From assembly GCA_037442205.1 (NCBI GenBank), contig JBBIQS010000032.1:1-64000 (forward strand): a stretch of DNA of 64,000 bases, written 5' to 3'. A model generated the notes under the pieces. The model was not told where the DNA came from. It did no database searches and saw nothing but the letters and a program-made list of their open reading frames with translations. Shown one piece after another: positions 44,241 to 53,268 of the stretch (position 1 is the first letter of the stretch; each line of letters begins with the position of its first letter). Made by a program: the position numbers and the translations under genes. The DNA comes from JBBIQS01 sp037442205. Its GTDB lineage: Bacteria; Myxococcota; Myxococcia; Myxococcales; UBA5297.

Positions 44241-45848
44241 TCATTCGCCCTCGCTGGCCGAGGAGAGATCCCTCCAGGAGATGCCGTAGCGCGCCAGGTA
44301 CTTGCGGAGCCGATCGGCGTCGTTGCTGGAAGCCTTTCGGGTACGCGAGACCGCGAACAGCGTCCGCCCGGCCTCGGAGAGCGAGCGCGCCGAGCGGCAG
44401 ACCTTGAGCACCTCCTCGAGCTGGACTCGATCAAAAGGATCTATCTCCGTCGCGCGCGGTCCGAGCAGTTCGTCCACCAATCCGCCGCCGGCGCTGCCCT
44501 CGCGCCGCCAGGCCTCGCGCAATCTGCCAATCTCCTCGTCGACGATCTCGCGGGTGATGCGACCGCCCGTGGTCAGAGTCGCCATCCGCCGCAGCGCAGC
44601 GTTCAGGTCGCGGAAATTCCCGGACCAGAGCGCGTCGCGGCCGGTGGCGAAGTCGAGGAACCGCTCCCGCGCCTCGCGGCCGAAGGTGACCGCCTCCCCG
44701 CTTTGCTGGGCATAGCGGCCGAGCTCGTAGTCGAGGTTGGGCGACAGGTCCTCCACCCGCTCCCGCAGTCCGGGGAGGCGGAAGGCCCACAGGTCGATGC
44801 GCGCCAGCAGGTCCTCGCGGAAGCGTCCCTTCTCGACCTCGCGCCGCAGGTCGCGGTTGGTGCCGGCGATCAGCTGGAAGTCGCTGCGCGCCTCGCGGTC
44901 CGAGCCCACCGGCAGGAAGACCTTCTCCTCGATGGCGTGGAGCAGCATCGCCTGCTCGTCGAGCCCCAGCTCGCCGATCTCGTCGAGGAAGAGGATGCCG
45001 CCGTCGGCCTTGCGCAGCAGCCCGGGCCGGTCGCCGACCGCGCCGGTGAAGGCGCCCCTCACGTGGCCGAACAGCGCGCTCATCGCACCGTCGCCGCGCA
45101 GGGTGGCGCAGTTCACCTCGACGAAGTCGGCGGCCACCTGTCGGCGGGCGCGCTTGAGCTCGTAGATGCGCCGCGCCAGTTGCGACTTGCCGGCGCCGGT
45201 CGGCCCCATCAGCAGCAGCGGATCGCGCGAGCGGATCGCCACCTGCTCGATGCGCTCGACCAGCCTGTTGAAGGCGGCGTTCCGGGTGTCGATACCCGAC
45301 TTGAGGAAGGAGAGGCCCTCCTTCTGCTCGCGCTGGAAGCGGGCGGCAATGCGGTCGTACTTGGAGAGATCGAGGTCGATGATGGCATAGCTGCCGGCGC
45401 TATCGACCGAGCCGCGCGAGGTCGGTGAGGTCTGGATCAGCCGCCCGGGGATGTGCCGCGCCTCGGTGAGCAGGAAGAGCGAGATCTGAGCGATGTGCGT
45501 GCCGGTGGTGATGTGAACGAGGTAGTCCTCCTTCTCCGGCGCCCAGCGATAGTCGCGGGCGAAGTCGAACAGCGCCCCGTACACCTCCTCCAGGTCCCAG
45601 GCATCGGCGAGCTCGATCGACCGGTGCACCACCTCGGTCTCAGGCGAGACGCGGCGGATGTCCTCGGTGACCGTCTTGGCCATGGCACTGTGCCGGCGCT
45701 GGTGGAGCAGCTCCAGCCGGTCGATCAGCAGGTCCTCGTGCTGGCAGAGCGAAACCGTCGGGCGCCAGCGATCCCAGCGCCTGGGCCCTGTTCCCGCGTC
45801 CAGGGTCAGCCCCAGCAGCCCGATCACGACCGTCTTCCTGCGGCTCAT
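44241..45848 (-). CDS. rtcR: RtcR, sigma-54-dependent activator of the RNA repair operon
   Basis: The 535-residue protein has the RtcR N-terminal CARF-like sensor domain (about 5-180), a central AAA+ domain with GPTGAGKSQLARRIYELKRA, the sigma-54 contact loop GAFTGA and GGILFLDEIGEL, and a C-terminal DNA-binding region. RtcR proteins sense RNA termini or a nucleotide ligand and activate rtcBA with sigma-54. It is divergent from rtcB, as in E. coli. All expected ATPase motifs are present, so it should be functional. Confidence 0.95.
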   Translation of the reverse strand: MSRRKTVVIGLLGLTLDAGTGPRRWDRWRPTVSLCQHEDLLIDRLELLHQRRHSAMAKTVTEDIRRVSPETEVVHRSIELADAWDLEEVYGALFDFARDYRWAPEKEDYLVHITTGTHIAQISLFLLTEARHIPGRLIQTSPTSRGSVDSAGSYAIIDLDLSKYDRIAARFQREQKEGLSFLKSGIDTRNAAFNRLVERIEQVAIRSRDPLLLMGPTGAGKSQLARRIYELKRARRQVAADFVEVNCATLRGDGAMSALFGHVRGAFTGAVGDRPGLLRKADGGILFLDEIGELGLDEQAMLLHAIEEKVFLPVGSDREARSDFQLIAGTNRDLRREVEKGRFREDLLARIDLWAFRLPGLRERVEDLSPNLDYELGRYAQQSGEAVTFGREARERFLDFATGRDALWSGNFRDLNAALRRMATLTTGGRITREIVDEEIGRLREAWRREGSAGGGLVDELLGPRATEIDPFDRVQLEEVLKVCRSARSLSEAGRTLFAVSRTRKASSNDADRLRKYLARYGISWRDLSSASEGE

Positions 45849-45937
45849 ATCCGTTGGACTATCATGATTATCTCATCGGCTAAATCGCGCCGGTGCCGAA
45901 CTGGCGGGCGCTCTCGTACAATCGGCCCCCTCCGGCC

Positions 45938-45952
45938 TGGCACGGGGCCTGC
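45938..45952 (+). promoter_or_regulatory. Sigma-54 promoter of rtcBA
   Basis: TGGCACG (45938-45944) is followed after GGGC by CTGC (45949-45952), giving the -24/-12 spacing with a single mismatch to the TTGC element. It lies 26 bases before the rtcB ATG. A small ATCATGAT palindrome at 45861-45868 upstream is a possible RtcR site. The presence of rtcR makes this assignment strong. Confidence 0.85.
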
Positions 45953-45978
45953 TCTGACAGCATGGCCAGGAGAACGCC

Positions 45979-47217
45979 ATGACCGAAAAGACCGAGCGCA
46001 CCCACCAGATCACCGACGTTCCGGGGGGCGTGCCCATCCGCTCCTGGACCGCGGGAGTGCCCTTCGAGGACCAGGCCCGCGAGCAGGTTCGCAAGGTGGC
46101 CTCGCTGCCCTTCGTCTACCGGTGGGTGGCGGTGATGCCCGACGTGCACGCCGGCCTGGGGGCGACGGTGGGCAGCGTCATCCCGACTGTGGGCGCGGTG
46201 ATTCCGGCGGCGGTGGGCGTGGACATCGGCTGCGGGATGATGGCCGTACGCACCACCCTGCGTGCAGGCGACTTGCCCGCCGATCGCAAGCCGTTGCGGG
46301 AGGCCATCGAGCGCGCGGTTCCCCACGGGCGGACCAACAACGGCCAGCGCGGCGACAAGGGCGCCTGGGGAAACCCGCCGGCGCACGTGCGCGAGGCCTG
46401 GGCCCGCCTCGAGCCGGGCTACCGCCAGATCGTCGCCAGGTACCCGAAGATCGATCGCGGGCCGACCCTTGAGCACCTGGGAACGCTCGGGACCGGCAAC
46501 CACTTCATCGAGCTCACCCTCGACGAGACCGACCAGGTGTGGCTGATGCTCCACTCCGGCTCGCGCGGAGTGGGAAACCGCATCGGCACCGACTTCGTGG
46601 CGCTGGCCAAGGCCGAGGCCAAGCGCTGGCACCTGACCCTTCCCGATCCCGATCTGGCCTACTTCCCCGAGGGAACCGCGCTCTTCGACGACTACTTGCA
46701 CGCCGTCACCTGGGCGCAGGACTTCGCCGCCACCAACCGCGAGCTGATGATGGCGGCCATCGTCCCTGCCCTTCAGGCCTGCGGGCAGCTGCCGGAGTTC
46801 GCGCTCGAGGGCGAGAAGGTCAACTGCCACCACAACTACGTGGCTCGCGAGAACCACTTCGGAAAGAACGTGTTGGTCACGCGCAAGGGCGCGGTGCGGG
46901 CGCGGGCCGGCGACCTGGGGATCATCCCCGGCTCGATGGGGGCCCGCTCCTACATCACCCGCGGGCTGGGAAACCCGGAGTCGTTCATGAGCAGCAGCCA
47001 CGGCGCCGGGCGGGCGATGTCGCGCACCGCGGCCAAGAAGACCTTCAGCCTCGAGGACCACGCCCGGGCCACCGAGGGGATCGAGTGCCGCAAGGACGCC
47101 GAGGTCATCGACGAGACTCCGGGGGCCTACAAGTCGATCGACGCGGTGATGCACGCGCAGCGGGACCTGGTCGAGGTGCTGTACACGCTGCGGCAGGTGG
47201 TCTGCGTCAAGGGATAG
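45979..47217 (+). CDS. rtcB: RtcB RNA-splicing ligase
   Basis: The 412-residue protein is a 3'-phosphate/5'-OH RNA ligase that joins RNA ends through a GMP intermediate. Key residues are visible: D82 and C85 (VDIGCGM), H175 (GTGNHFIE), H192 (LHSGSRG), H284/H285 (NCHHNY) and the GMP-accepting H341 (SSSHGAGR). Length matches the bacterial family. The ATG has an AGGAG ribosome site 7 bases upstream, and rtcA begins 8 bases after its stop. Confidence 0.97.
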   Translation: MTEKTERTHQITDVPGGVPIRSWTAGVPFEDQAREQVRKVASLPFVYRWVAVMPDVHAGLGATVGSVIPTVGAVIPAAVGVDIGCGMMAVRTTLRAGDLPADRKPLREAIERAVPHGRTNNGQRGDKGAWGNPPAHVREAWARLEPGYRQIVARYPKIDRGPTLEHLGTLGTGNHFIELTLDETDQVWLMLHSGSRGVGNRIGTDFVALAKAEAKRWHLTLPDPDLAYFPEGTALFDDYLHAVTWAQDFAATNRELMMAAIVPALQACGQLPEFALEGEKVNCHHNYVARENHFGKNVLVTRKGAVRARAGDLGIIPGSMGARSYITRGLGNPESFMSSSHGAGRAMSRTAAKKTFSLEDHARATEGIECRKDAEVIDETPGAYKSIDAVMHAQRDLVEVLYTLRQVVCVKG

Positions 47218-47224
47218 GGCGGCG

Positions 47225-48256
47225 ATGGCAATGATCGAGATCGATGGTTCCAGGGGAGAGGGCGGCGGCCAGGTGCTGCGCTCGGCGCTGGCCCTCTCGC
47301 TGGTGACGCAGACGCCGATGCGCATCGTCAATATCCGCGCCGGGCGCCGCAAGCCGGGGCTGATGCGCCAGCACCTGACGGCGGTGGAGGCGGCGCGTGC
47401 GGTGAGCGAGGCCAAGGTGGTCGGGGCCGAGGTCGGCTCGAAGGAACTCACCTTTTCTCCGGGGCCGGTGCGGGCTGGCGACTACCATTTCTCGGTGGGG
47501 ACGGCGGGAAGCGCGACGCTGGTCTTCCAGACGGTGTTCCCGGCGCTGGCGCTGGCCAGGGGGCGCTCGACGGTGACGGTCGAGGGCGGGACGCACAATC
47601 CGCTGGCGCCGCCGTTCGACTTCCTGGTCCGGGCCTTCCTGCCGCTGGTCGAGCGGATGGGGCCGCGCGCCAGGGCCACGCTCGCTCGGCCGGGCTTCTA
47701 TCCGGCGGGCGGCGGGCAGTTCAGCGTTGAGATCGAGCCCTCATCGACCTTCGAGAAGCTGGTGCTGCTGGAGCGCGGGGAAATCCGCGCCCGGCGCGCC
47801 ACGGCCGTCGTCTCGCAGCTATCGCGCGGCATCGCCGAGCGCGAGCTCAAGCAGGTGCAGGCGATTCTCCACTGGAGTCCCGGCGACTGCCGGATTGAGT
47901 CGGTGGCCAATCCGCTGGGCCCGGGGAACGTGCTCAGCCTGGAGATCGAGAGCGAGCACGTCACCGAGCTCTTCACCGGCTTTGGCGAGAAGGGAATCTC
48001 CGCCGAGCAGGTGGGAACGAGGGCGGCGAAGGAGGCGGCGGAGTACCTCGCGGCCGGAGTTCCGGTGGGCAGGCACCTGGCCGATCAGCTCGTGCTGCCG
48101 ATGGCCCTGGGCCAGGGCGGCACCTTCCGCACCCTGAAGCCCACCGGCCATACCCTCACGCACCTCGAGCTGCTGCGGACCTTCCTCGGGACGGAGATCG
48201 CCGTCCGCGAGGTCAGCGCGGGCGTGTTCGAGGTCGAGGTGCCACGGCGCGGCTGA
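47225..48256 (+). CDS. rtcA: RtcA RNA 3'-terminal phosphate cyclase
   Basis: The 343-residue protein converts RNA 3'-phosphate to 2',3'-cyclic phosphate using ATP, through a covalent adenylate on His. The signatures GSRGEGGGQVLRSALALS, RAGRRKPGLMRQHL and PGFYPAGGGQ are present, and the His of TGHTLTH falls at residue 309, the position of the E. coli nucleophile. It is cotranscribed with rtcB. Together they form an RNA repair module controlled by RtcR. Confidence 0.96.
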   Translation: MAMIEIDGSRGEGGGQVLRSALALSLVTQTPMRIVNIRAGRRKPGLMRQHLTAVEAARAVSEAKVVGAEVGSKELTFSPGPVRAGDYHFSVGTAGSATLVFQTVFPALALARGRSTVTVEGGTHNPLAPPFDFLVRAFLPLVERMGPRARATLARPGFYPAGGGQFSVEIEPSSTFEKLVLLERGEIRARRATAVVSQLSRGIAERELKQVQAILHWSPGDCRIESVANPLGPGNVLSLEIESEHVTELFTGFGEKGISAEQVGTRAAKEAAEYLAAGVPVGRHLADQLVLPMALGQGGTFRTLKPTGHTLTHLELLRTFLGTEIAVREVSAGVFEVEVPRRG

Positions 48257-48378
48257 TTTGCGCTGCCTGGCGGCGTTCGGTCGACCATCCAACTTCTTGC
48301 ATTTCCTGACAGATCCCGGAGAAGTAGACCGCACCCGCGGCTCCCCGGCCGGCCGCCGCGGCCCATCCCGGAGAACGC

Positions 48379-51153
48379 ATGGCCATCGGCTCCTTCACGC
48401 TCGCCCTGCTACTCGCTGCCGCCGATCCCGCAGCTGCTCCGGAGAACTCGATGCCCGCCCCTGCCGAGCAGCCGGCGCCCGCGGATGCCCCGGCCGCTGT
48501 TGCTCAGCCTGCGCCCTCGCCTGCCGAGCAACCGGCCGCCCCGACGCCCGCCAAAGCCCAGGCCCCGACGCTGACCAAGATGCCGGTGCTGCTGCGCTTC
48601 GTCGAGGCCGCCTATCCCGAGCCCGCCAAGCTGGCCGGCCTCGAGGGCGAGGTGGTGCTGCAGCTGATCATCGACAAGGACGGCAAGGTCCAGGACGCCA
48701 AGGTCAAGACCGCCGCCGGTCACGGCTTCGACGAGGCCGCCCTCGCCGCCGCCTGGCAGTTCCTGTTCAGCCCGGCGGAGATCGACGGCGTCCCGGCTTC
48801 AGTCGGCATCGAGTACCGCACCGCCTTCAAGCTGCGCGTCGAGCCGCCCTCCACCCTGGTCGCCAACTTCGTCGGCCAGGTCATCGACGAGGAGTCCGGC
48901 GAGGTCCTGGTCGGCGCCTCGATCTTCCTGCCCGACGTCGAGCTGGGCTCGGACACCGACGCCTCGGGCAGCTTCGCCGTCGCCAGCGTGCCTGCCGGCG
49001 CCCACCCAGTGCGGATCGTCGCCTTCGGCCACGAGCAGCTGGTGACCACCGTGAACGTCGACGCCAGCTATCAGACCTCGGTGAAGTACCGCCTCTCGCG
49101 CCAGGCGCGCACCAAGTACGAGAGCCGGGTGGTCGCCCGCCGCCTGCGCGAGGAGGTGCAGCGCAAGCCGCTAGCTCTCAACACCGCCCCCGAGGTCAGC
49201 CGCTACCAGCTCACCCGCCGCGACATCGAGCTCACCGCCGGCTCTCTCGAGGACATCTCCCGGGTCGTCACCTCGCTGCCCGGAGTGGTCGGCGACGCCG
49301 ACCTGCTGGCCACCTTCTTCGTCCGCGGCGGCGGCGAGGACGAGGTGACCTTCTATCTCGACGGCGTCCCGCTCTCGAACCCCTACCACCTCGGCGGATT
49401 CACCACCCTCTTCAACCCCGAGCTGATCCGCGAGGTCAGCTTCTTCGCTGGCGGCCAACCGGCACCCTACCGCTCCTCGCTCTCCGGCATCCTGGACGTC
49501 GGCTACCTCTCCGGCTCGCCGGACCGCCACGAGGCGATGGTCGACCTGAGCGCCAACACCGCCAAGCTGCTGGTCGCCGGCCCGACGCCGGTCGAGGGGC
49601 TGTCGCTGCTGTTGTCGGCGCGGCGCAGCTACTTCGAGCTCTACTTCATCCTCCTGAAGCAGCTGGGCATCGTCGGCAGCCACTACGTCGCCCCGGACAT
49701 CGGCGAGTACGAGGCCAAGGCCACCTACCGCAGCGGCAAGCACACCGTCGAGCTGGGCGTCCTGCAGGCCGACGACGGGCTGGCCTTCGTCTCCACCACC
49801 GGCGAATCGACGCTCATCCCCTTCGACGGCACCCTGCGTCAGAAGAACGACCTGTCGATGCTGCGCCTGTCCTGGGACTTCGCCCGCTCCAAGGAGCTCA
49901 GATTCTCCTCGCGGCTGGGGCTGATCCGCGACTCCTCGACCACCGAGCGCAGTGGGCCGCAGCAGGCGGATCTGACCAGCACCCTGCTCTCCTCCGCCGA
50001 CACCCAGATGCTCGACCTGGTCTGGCGCTTGGACGCCGACTGGAACAGCCACGCCAACAACCACGTCCGCGTAGGCGTGGACGTCGATTGGTGGCGCCAG
50101 ACCTTCTCCGGCCACGTCGAGGACACCCGGGCGGCGCCGCGCTGGGTCTTGCTGCCGATTGCCGATTATCAGCGCGGCTCGCTGGACATCAACCCGCGGC
50201 TGCAGCGCGCCGACGTCGGCCTCTATGCCGAGGACGAGTGGAAGGACCTGTTGCCGGGGCTGACCCCGCGGGTGGGGCTGCGCTGCGACGCTCCCGGCGG
50301 CACCAGCCCGATGCTCAACCCGCGGCTGGCGGTGAGTTACCAGCTCTTCGCCCCCACCGTGCTCAAGGCCGCCTTCGGCACCTACTTCCGCTCCACCCGC
50401 AACCCGCTGGAGATCGACACCACCTACGGCAACCCCAAGCTCACGCCCGAGCGCTCGACACAGTACATCCTCGGGCTGGAGCAGCTCTTGCCGCTCAAGT
50501 CGGTGCTCAAGGTCGAGGGCTACTACAAGGCACTGCGCGATCTGATCGTGAACCCGGACGATCCGGCGGTCGTGGCGCAGGGCGTGACCTTCACCAACGA
50601 CGGCTCGGGCTGGGCCTACGGCGCCGACGCGCTGCTGCTCCATCGCGGCGAGCACCTGGGGCTGGGGCTCTCCTACGGCTACCTGCGCACCGAGCGGACC
50701 AACCCGCTCAACACGCTGCACCAGCAGACCTACGCCCCGGCGCAGGACCAGACCCACACCCTGGGCGCCTCGGCCGACTACTCGATCGGCGACAGCTGGG
50801 TGCTGGCGCTCAAGTACCAGTTCCACACCGGCCGGCCGACCACCGCGCTGGGCTTCGCCCTGCTGCAGCGCGACGGCCAGCCGACCTACGTCCCGATCGT
50901 CGGCCCCGGCGGCGCGCTCAACGCCGACCGGCTGACGCCGACCCACGACCTGTCGGCGCGGGTGGAGTGGTGGTACCGCCGGCCGGAGTGGCGGATGACC
51001 GTCTACGCCGAGCTGCTCAACGCGCTCAACGAGAAGAGCGTCTACGTCTACAGCTACGACAAGGGCGATCCCGCCCACGGGATCGCGCCCACCCAGGGCA
51101 GCTTCAACCACCTGCCCATCCGGCCGTTCCTGGGAGTGCGCGGGGAGTATTGA
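48379..51153 (+). CDS. TonB-dependent receptor fused to a TonB C-terminal domain
   Basis: The 924-residue protein has a signal peptide, a Pro/Ala linker, a TonB-type C-terminal domain (about 67-152: EAAYPEPAKLAGLEGEVVLQ, LIIDKDGKV), a carboxypeptidase-regulatory-like domain (about 165-235), a plug domain (about 250-370: DISRVVTSLPGVVGDAD, FVRGGGEDEVTFYLDGVPL) and a beta-barrel with NPLEIDTTYGNPKL and a C-terminus RPFLGVRGEY. The receptor part imports an unidentified substrate. The upstream TonB-like domain in the same chain is unusual; in this clade it may be a signalling module. The gene stands alone, with a GGAG ribosome site before the ATG. Confidence 0.85.
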   Translation: MAIGSFTLALLLAAADPAAAPENSMPAPAEQPAPADAPAAVAQPAPSPAEQPAAPTPAKAQAPTLTKMPVLLRFVEAAYPEPAKLAGLEGEVVLQLIIDKDGKVQDAKVKTAAGHGFDEAALAAAWQFLFSPAEIDGVPASVGIEYRTAFKLRVEPPSTLVANFVGQVIDEESGEVLVGASIFLPDVELGSDTDASGSFAVASVPAGAHPVRIVAFGHEQLVTTVNVDASYQTSVKYRLSRQARTKYESRVVARRLREEVQRKPLALNTAPEVSRYQLTRRDIELTAGSLEDISRVVTSLPGVVGDADLLATFFVRGGGEDEVTFYLDGVPLSNPYHLGGFTTLFNPELIREVSFFAGGQPAPYRSSLSGILDVGYLSGSPDRHEAMVDLSANTAKLLVAGPTPVEGLSLLLSARRSYFELYFILLKQLGIVGSHYVAPDIGEYEAKATYRSGKHTVELGVLQADDGLAFVSTTGESTLIPFDGTLRQKNDLSMLRLSWDFARSKELRFSSRLGLIRDSSTTERSGPQQADLTSTLLSSADTQMLDLVWRLDADWNSHANNHVRVGVDVDWWRQTFSGHVEDTRAAPRWVLLPIADYQRGSLDINPRLQRADVGLYAEDEWKDLLPGLTPRVGLRCDAPGGTSPMLNPRLAVSYQLFAPTVLKAAFGTYFRSTRNPLEIDTTYGNPKLTPERSTQYILGLEQLLPLKSVLKVEGYYKALRDLIVNPDDPAVVAQGVTFTNDGSGWAYGADALLLHRGEHLGLGLSYGYLRTERTNPLNTLHQQTYAPAQDQTHTLGASADYSIGDSWVLALKYQFHTGRPTTALGFALLQRDGQPTYVPIVGPGGALNADRLTPTHDLSARVEWWYRRPEWRMTVYAELLNALNEKSVYVYSYDKGDPAHGIAPTQGSFNHLPIRPFLGVRGEY

Positions 51154-51322
51154 GGACACCGCGCGCCGTCCGATTCCCGACTCCCCGCCGTTTCGAACAG
51201 TGTCCAGTGGCGCGGCCCGGGCAGCGTCGCCGCCGTCCGGGCAACCCCCTACCATCGGCTGGACGAGCGCCTGCCCAGAACCCTGCGGCGCGCGCTTTCG
51301 GACACCAGGACCTGGGGGGCCC

Positions 51323-51874
51323 ATGTCACCAGCGAGCGAGCGCAGCGCCGGCCAGGCGAAGGCGAGCCTGTTCGAGGGGATCTTCGGAGAGCTGAAGCCG
51401 ACCGGGGCCTTTGCCAACGAGCTCGCGGCGGCGGGCTGGGATCCGGGCCGGCCGCAGCTCTCCTATCCGCAGTCGGTCTTCGAGGCCTGCCTGCACGTGG
51501 CGGCGCGCCACTGCTATCCGTTGCTGCCGGAGAAGAACGCGATGTTCGAGCTGGGCCGGGTCTTCACCCGCGGCTTCGGCCGCACCGCGGTGGGGAAGAT
51601 CGCGCTGGCGGTGGTGCCAGCGCTCAGCCCCGGATTGCTGATCGACTACCTGCCCAAGATCATCCGTCTGACCGCCTCGGGCAGCAGGCCGGCGGCAGTG
51701 ACCGTGCACGTCGTCGGCTCCGGCGAGCGCGAGCGGCTGGTCGACTTCTCCAGCGCCGAGCTCACCCCGATGCCGGACTTCATGGCCGGCGGCATCGCCG
51801 AAGTGAACAAGGCCCTCAAGGTCCAGGTCGCCGGCCGTCGTCAGGACGGCTACACCCTCAAGATCGCCTGGTGA
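51323..51874 (+). CDS. DUF2378/TIGR02265-like protein (paralogue 1)
   Basis: The 183-residue protein fits the DUF2378 (TIGR02265) family known from Myxococcus-like bacteria: SLFEGIFGELKPTGAFANEL, an LSYPQSVFEACLHVAA stretch, MFELGRVFTRGF and TAVGKIALAVVPALSPGLLI. Its function is not established. The ATG at 51323 starts immediately after a GGGGGG-rich site and removes an unrelated N-terminal extension. It is paired with a paralogue at 54247. Confidence 0.8.
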   Translation: MSPASERSAGQAKASLFEGIFGELKPTGAFANELAAAGWDPGRPQLSYPQSVFEACLHVAARHCYPLLPEKNAMFELGRVFTRGFGRTAVGKIALAVVPALSPGLLIDYLPKIIRLTASGSRPAAVTVHVVGSGERERLVDFSSAELTPMPDFMAGGIAEVNKALKVQVAGRRQDGYTLKIAW

Positions 51875-51889
51875 AGGCTAGATCGTTCG

Positions 51890-52375
51890 TCACTGCAGGA
51901 CGACCTGGAAGGTATTCACCAGGGTGATGTCGGGGCGGATGTGGGTGGTGACGGTCACCGTCGCCGGGCTCGGGCAGCCCGGGTCGACCTTGCCGAAGGT
52001 GGCGCTGACGGTGAAGCTGCTGCCGCCGTTGTCGAGCTGGCGCGCCTGGCTCCCGACGTGCAAGCAGGCCGGTCCATCGAGCGTGATCTCGCCGAGCATG
52101 GCGTACCCCCCGCCGTTGCTGAACTGAAGCTCTACCTCGGAGTAGACGGAGCTCGCCGGGATTGTCACCGACCCGGTGAACGGGCCTGACGAGTACTTCG
52201 GCCGCACGCCATCGAAGCTGACCTTCGGGGCGGCTTCGGGATGTCCGTTGCAGGTTCCGCCGCTGGAGCAGAAGTAGCCGGTCGGGCAGTTGGCGCTGGT
52301 GTCGCAGGGGATGTTGTCGACGGTCCCCAGGCAGCTGCAGACAGCCAGGGCAATGGCGGCGAGTGCAATTCTCAT
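51890..52375 (-). CDS. Small Cys-containing lipoprotein
   Basis: The 161-residue protein has a lipoprotein signal (ALAVCSC) and a short Cys-rich segment (PCDTSANCPTGYFCSSGGTC) like the modular Cys motifs of other lipoproteins in this window, then a beta-rich domain of about 110 residues of unknown fold. It overlaps the stop of the following minus-strand gene by 4 bases and shares its transcript. I do not recognise the family. Confidence 0.7.
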   Translation of the reverse strand: MRIALAAIALAVCSCLGTVDNIPCDTSANCPTGYFCSSGGTCNGHPEAAPKVSFDGVRPKYSSGPFTGSVTIPASSVYSEVELQFSNGGGYAMLGEITLDGPACLHVGSQARQLDNGGSSFTVSATFGKVDPGCPSPATVTVTTHIRPDITLVNTFQVVLQ

Positions 52376-53259
52376 CGTGCCTCCGGGAGCGCGGGCAGGG
52401 CCGCGGGAGACTTGGGGGCGTAGTTCGGGTGGCCCAGCGAGAGAAGCCCCTCTCCGCCCAGGTATCCACCAATGCCGATCGCGAACCCGGCGTAGGCGCC
52501 GTAGTAGCCCAGGCTGCGGCGGGCCATCAGGGCATCCGCCTCTTCGCGCGAGTGCCTGGTGCTGGTGAGCTCGGTATTGGCGGACTTGCTCACTGCGGCG
52601 AAGAGAATGCCGCCGACCAGGCCCGCCACCGAGGCGCAGAGGAGAACCTGCCCAGGAAGCGCGTAGGGATTCTCGCTCAGCCGCCGATCGGCTTCGGCGG
52701 CGGGCCTGCTGAGCGGGTCGGCGGCAGCGGCACGGCGCGCCAACCAGAGCGCTTCGCCCTTGTCGGCGGTCTTGTCCGCCAGCGCCAGCAGAGCCTTGGA
52801 GGCCTCGGGGTCGCTCTTCTTGCCATCGAGGACCCAGGCCGCGTCGAGCGCGATCGCGGCATCCTCGACGCGCCCTCGCTGCGAGGCGAGCTTTCCCGCA
52901 TCGCGCAGCAGCAGCTTGGAGGGCTCGGCGAGCAGCGGGAGCTGCGCCTTGCTGAAGCGATCCTCGCTCAGCTGCAGCTTCAAGACCGTCTGGATCGCCG
53001 CGGCCGGATCACCCTGGCCCAGCCGCGATTGGGCGAAGTCGAGGCCGGCGGCCAGGTCCGAATCGAGCCCGCTGCCGGCATCCTCCAGCTTCGGCAGCGC
53101 CGGCTTGCGCGAGGCAGGCAACGGTGGGCCCCGGAACCCGAGGCCGCCCACTCCGATCGAGTCGCCCGTCGTTCCGAGGGTCTGGGTCGTCGAAGGCGAG
53201 CGCGCTGGAGGCGCCGCCGCCGAAGCCAGTGAGATCAGGGTCGCGAGGAAGAGGTACAC
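52372..53259 (-). CDS. Membrane-associated protein with TPR-like middle, unknown function
   Basis: The 295-residue protein has a short signal peptide or anchor at the N-terminus, a helical TPR-like region (about 70-180: ALDAAWVLDGKK, WLARRAAAADPLSRPAAEADR), and a hydrophobic pair near the C-terminus (about 200-222 and 245-268). The GTG at 53259 is supported by AGGAG 6 bases upstream; no ATG is close. It lies 9 bases after the next gene upstream in the operon. The family is unrecognised. Confidence 0.7.
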   Translation of the reverse strand: MYLFLATLISLASAAAPPARSPSTTQTLGTTGDSIGVGGLGFRGPPLPASRKPALPKLEDAGSGLDSDLAAGLDFAQSRLGQGDPAAAIQTVLKLQLSEDRFSKAQLPLLAEPSKLLLRDAGKLASQRGRVEDAAIALDAAWVLDGKKSDPEASKALLALADKTADKGEALWLARRAAAADPLSRPAAEADRRLSENPYALPGQVLLCASVAGLVGGILFAAVSKSANTELTSTRHSREEADALMARRSLGYYGAYAGFAIGIGGYLGGEGLLSLGHPNYAPKSPAALPALPEAR

Positions 53260-53268
53260 GCGGGACTC

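Noticed and set aside
44241..45848. CARF domain as evidence for a type III CRISPR system
   Set aside because: The CARF-like domain is the normal N-terminal sensor of RtcR; no cas genes or arrays are present.
48258..51395. 1045-codon plus-strand open frame over the TonB-dependent receptor
   Set aside because: It is an alternate frame of the receptor with low-complexity content; the 48379-51153 frame has plug and barrel motifs.
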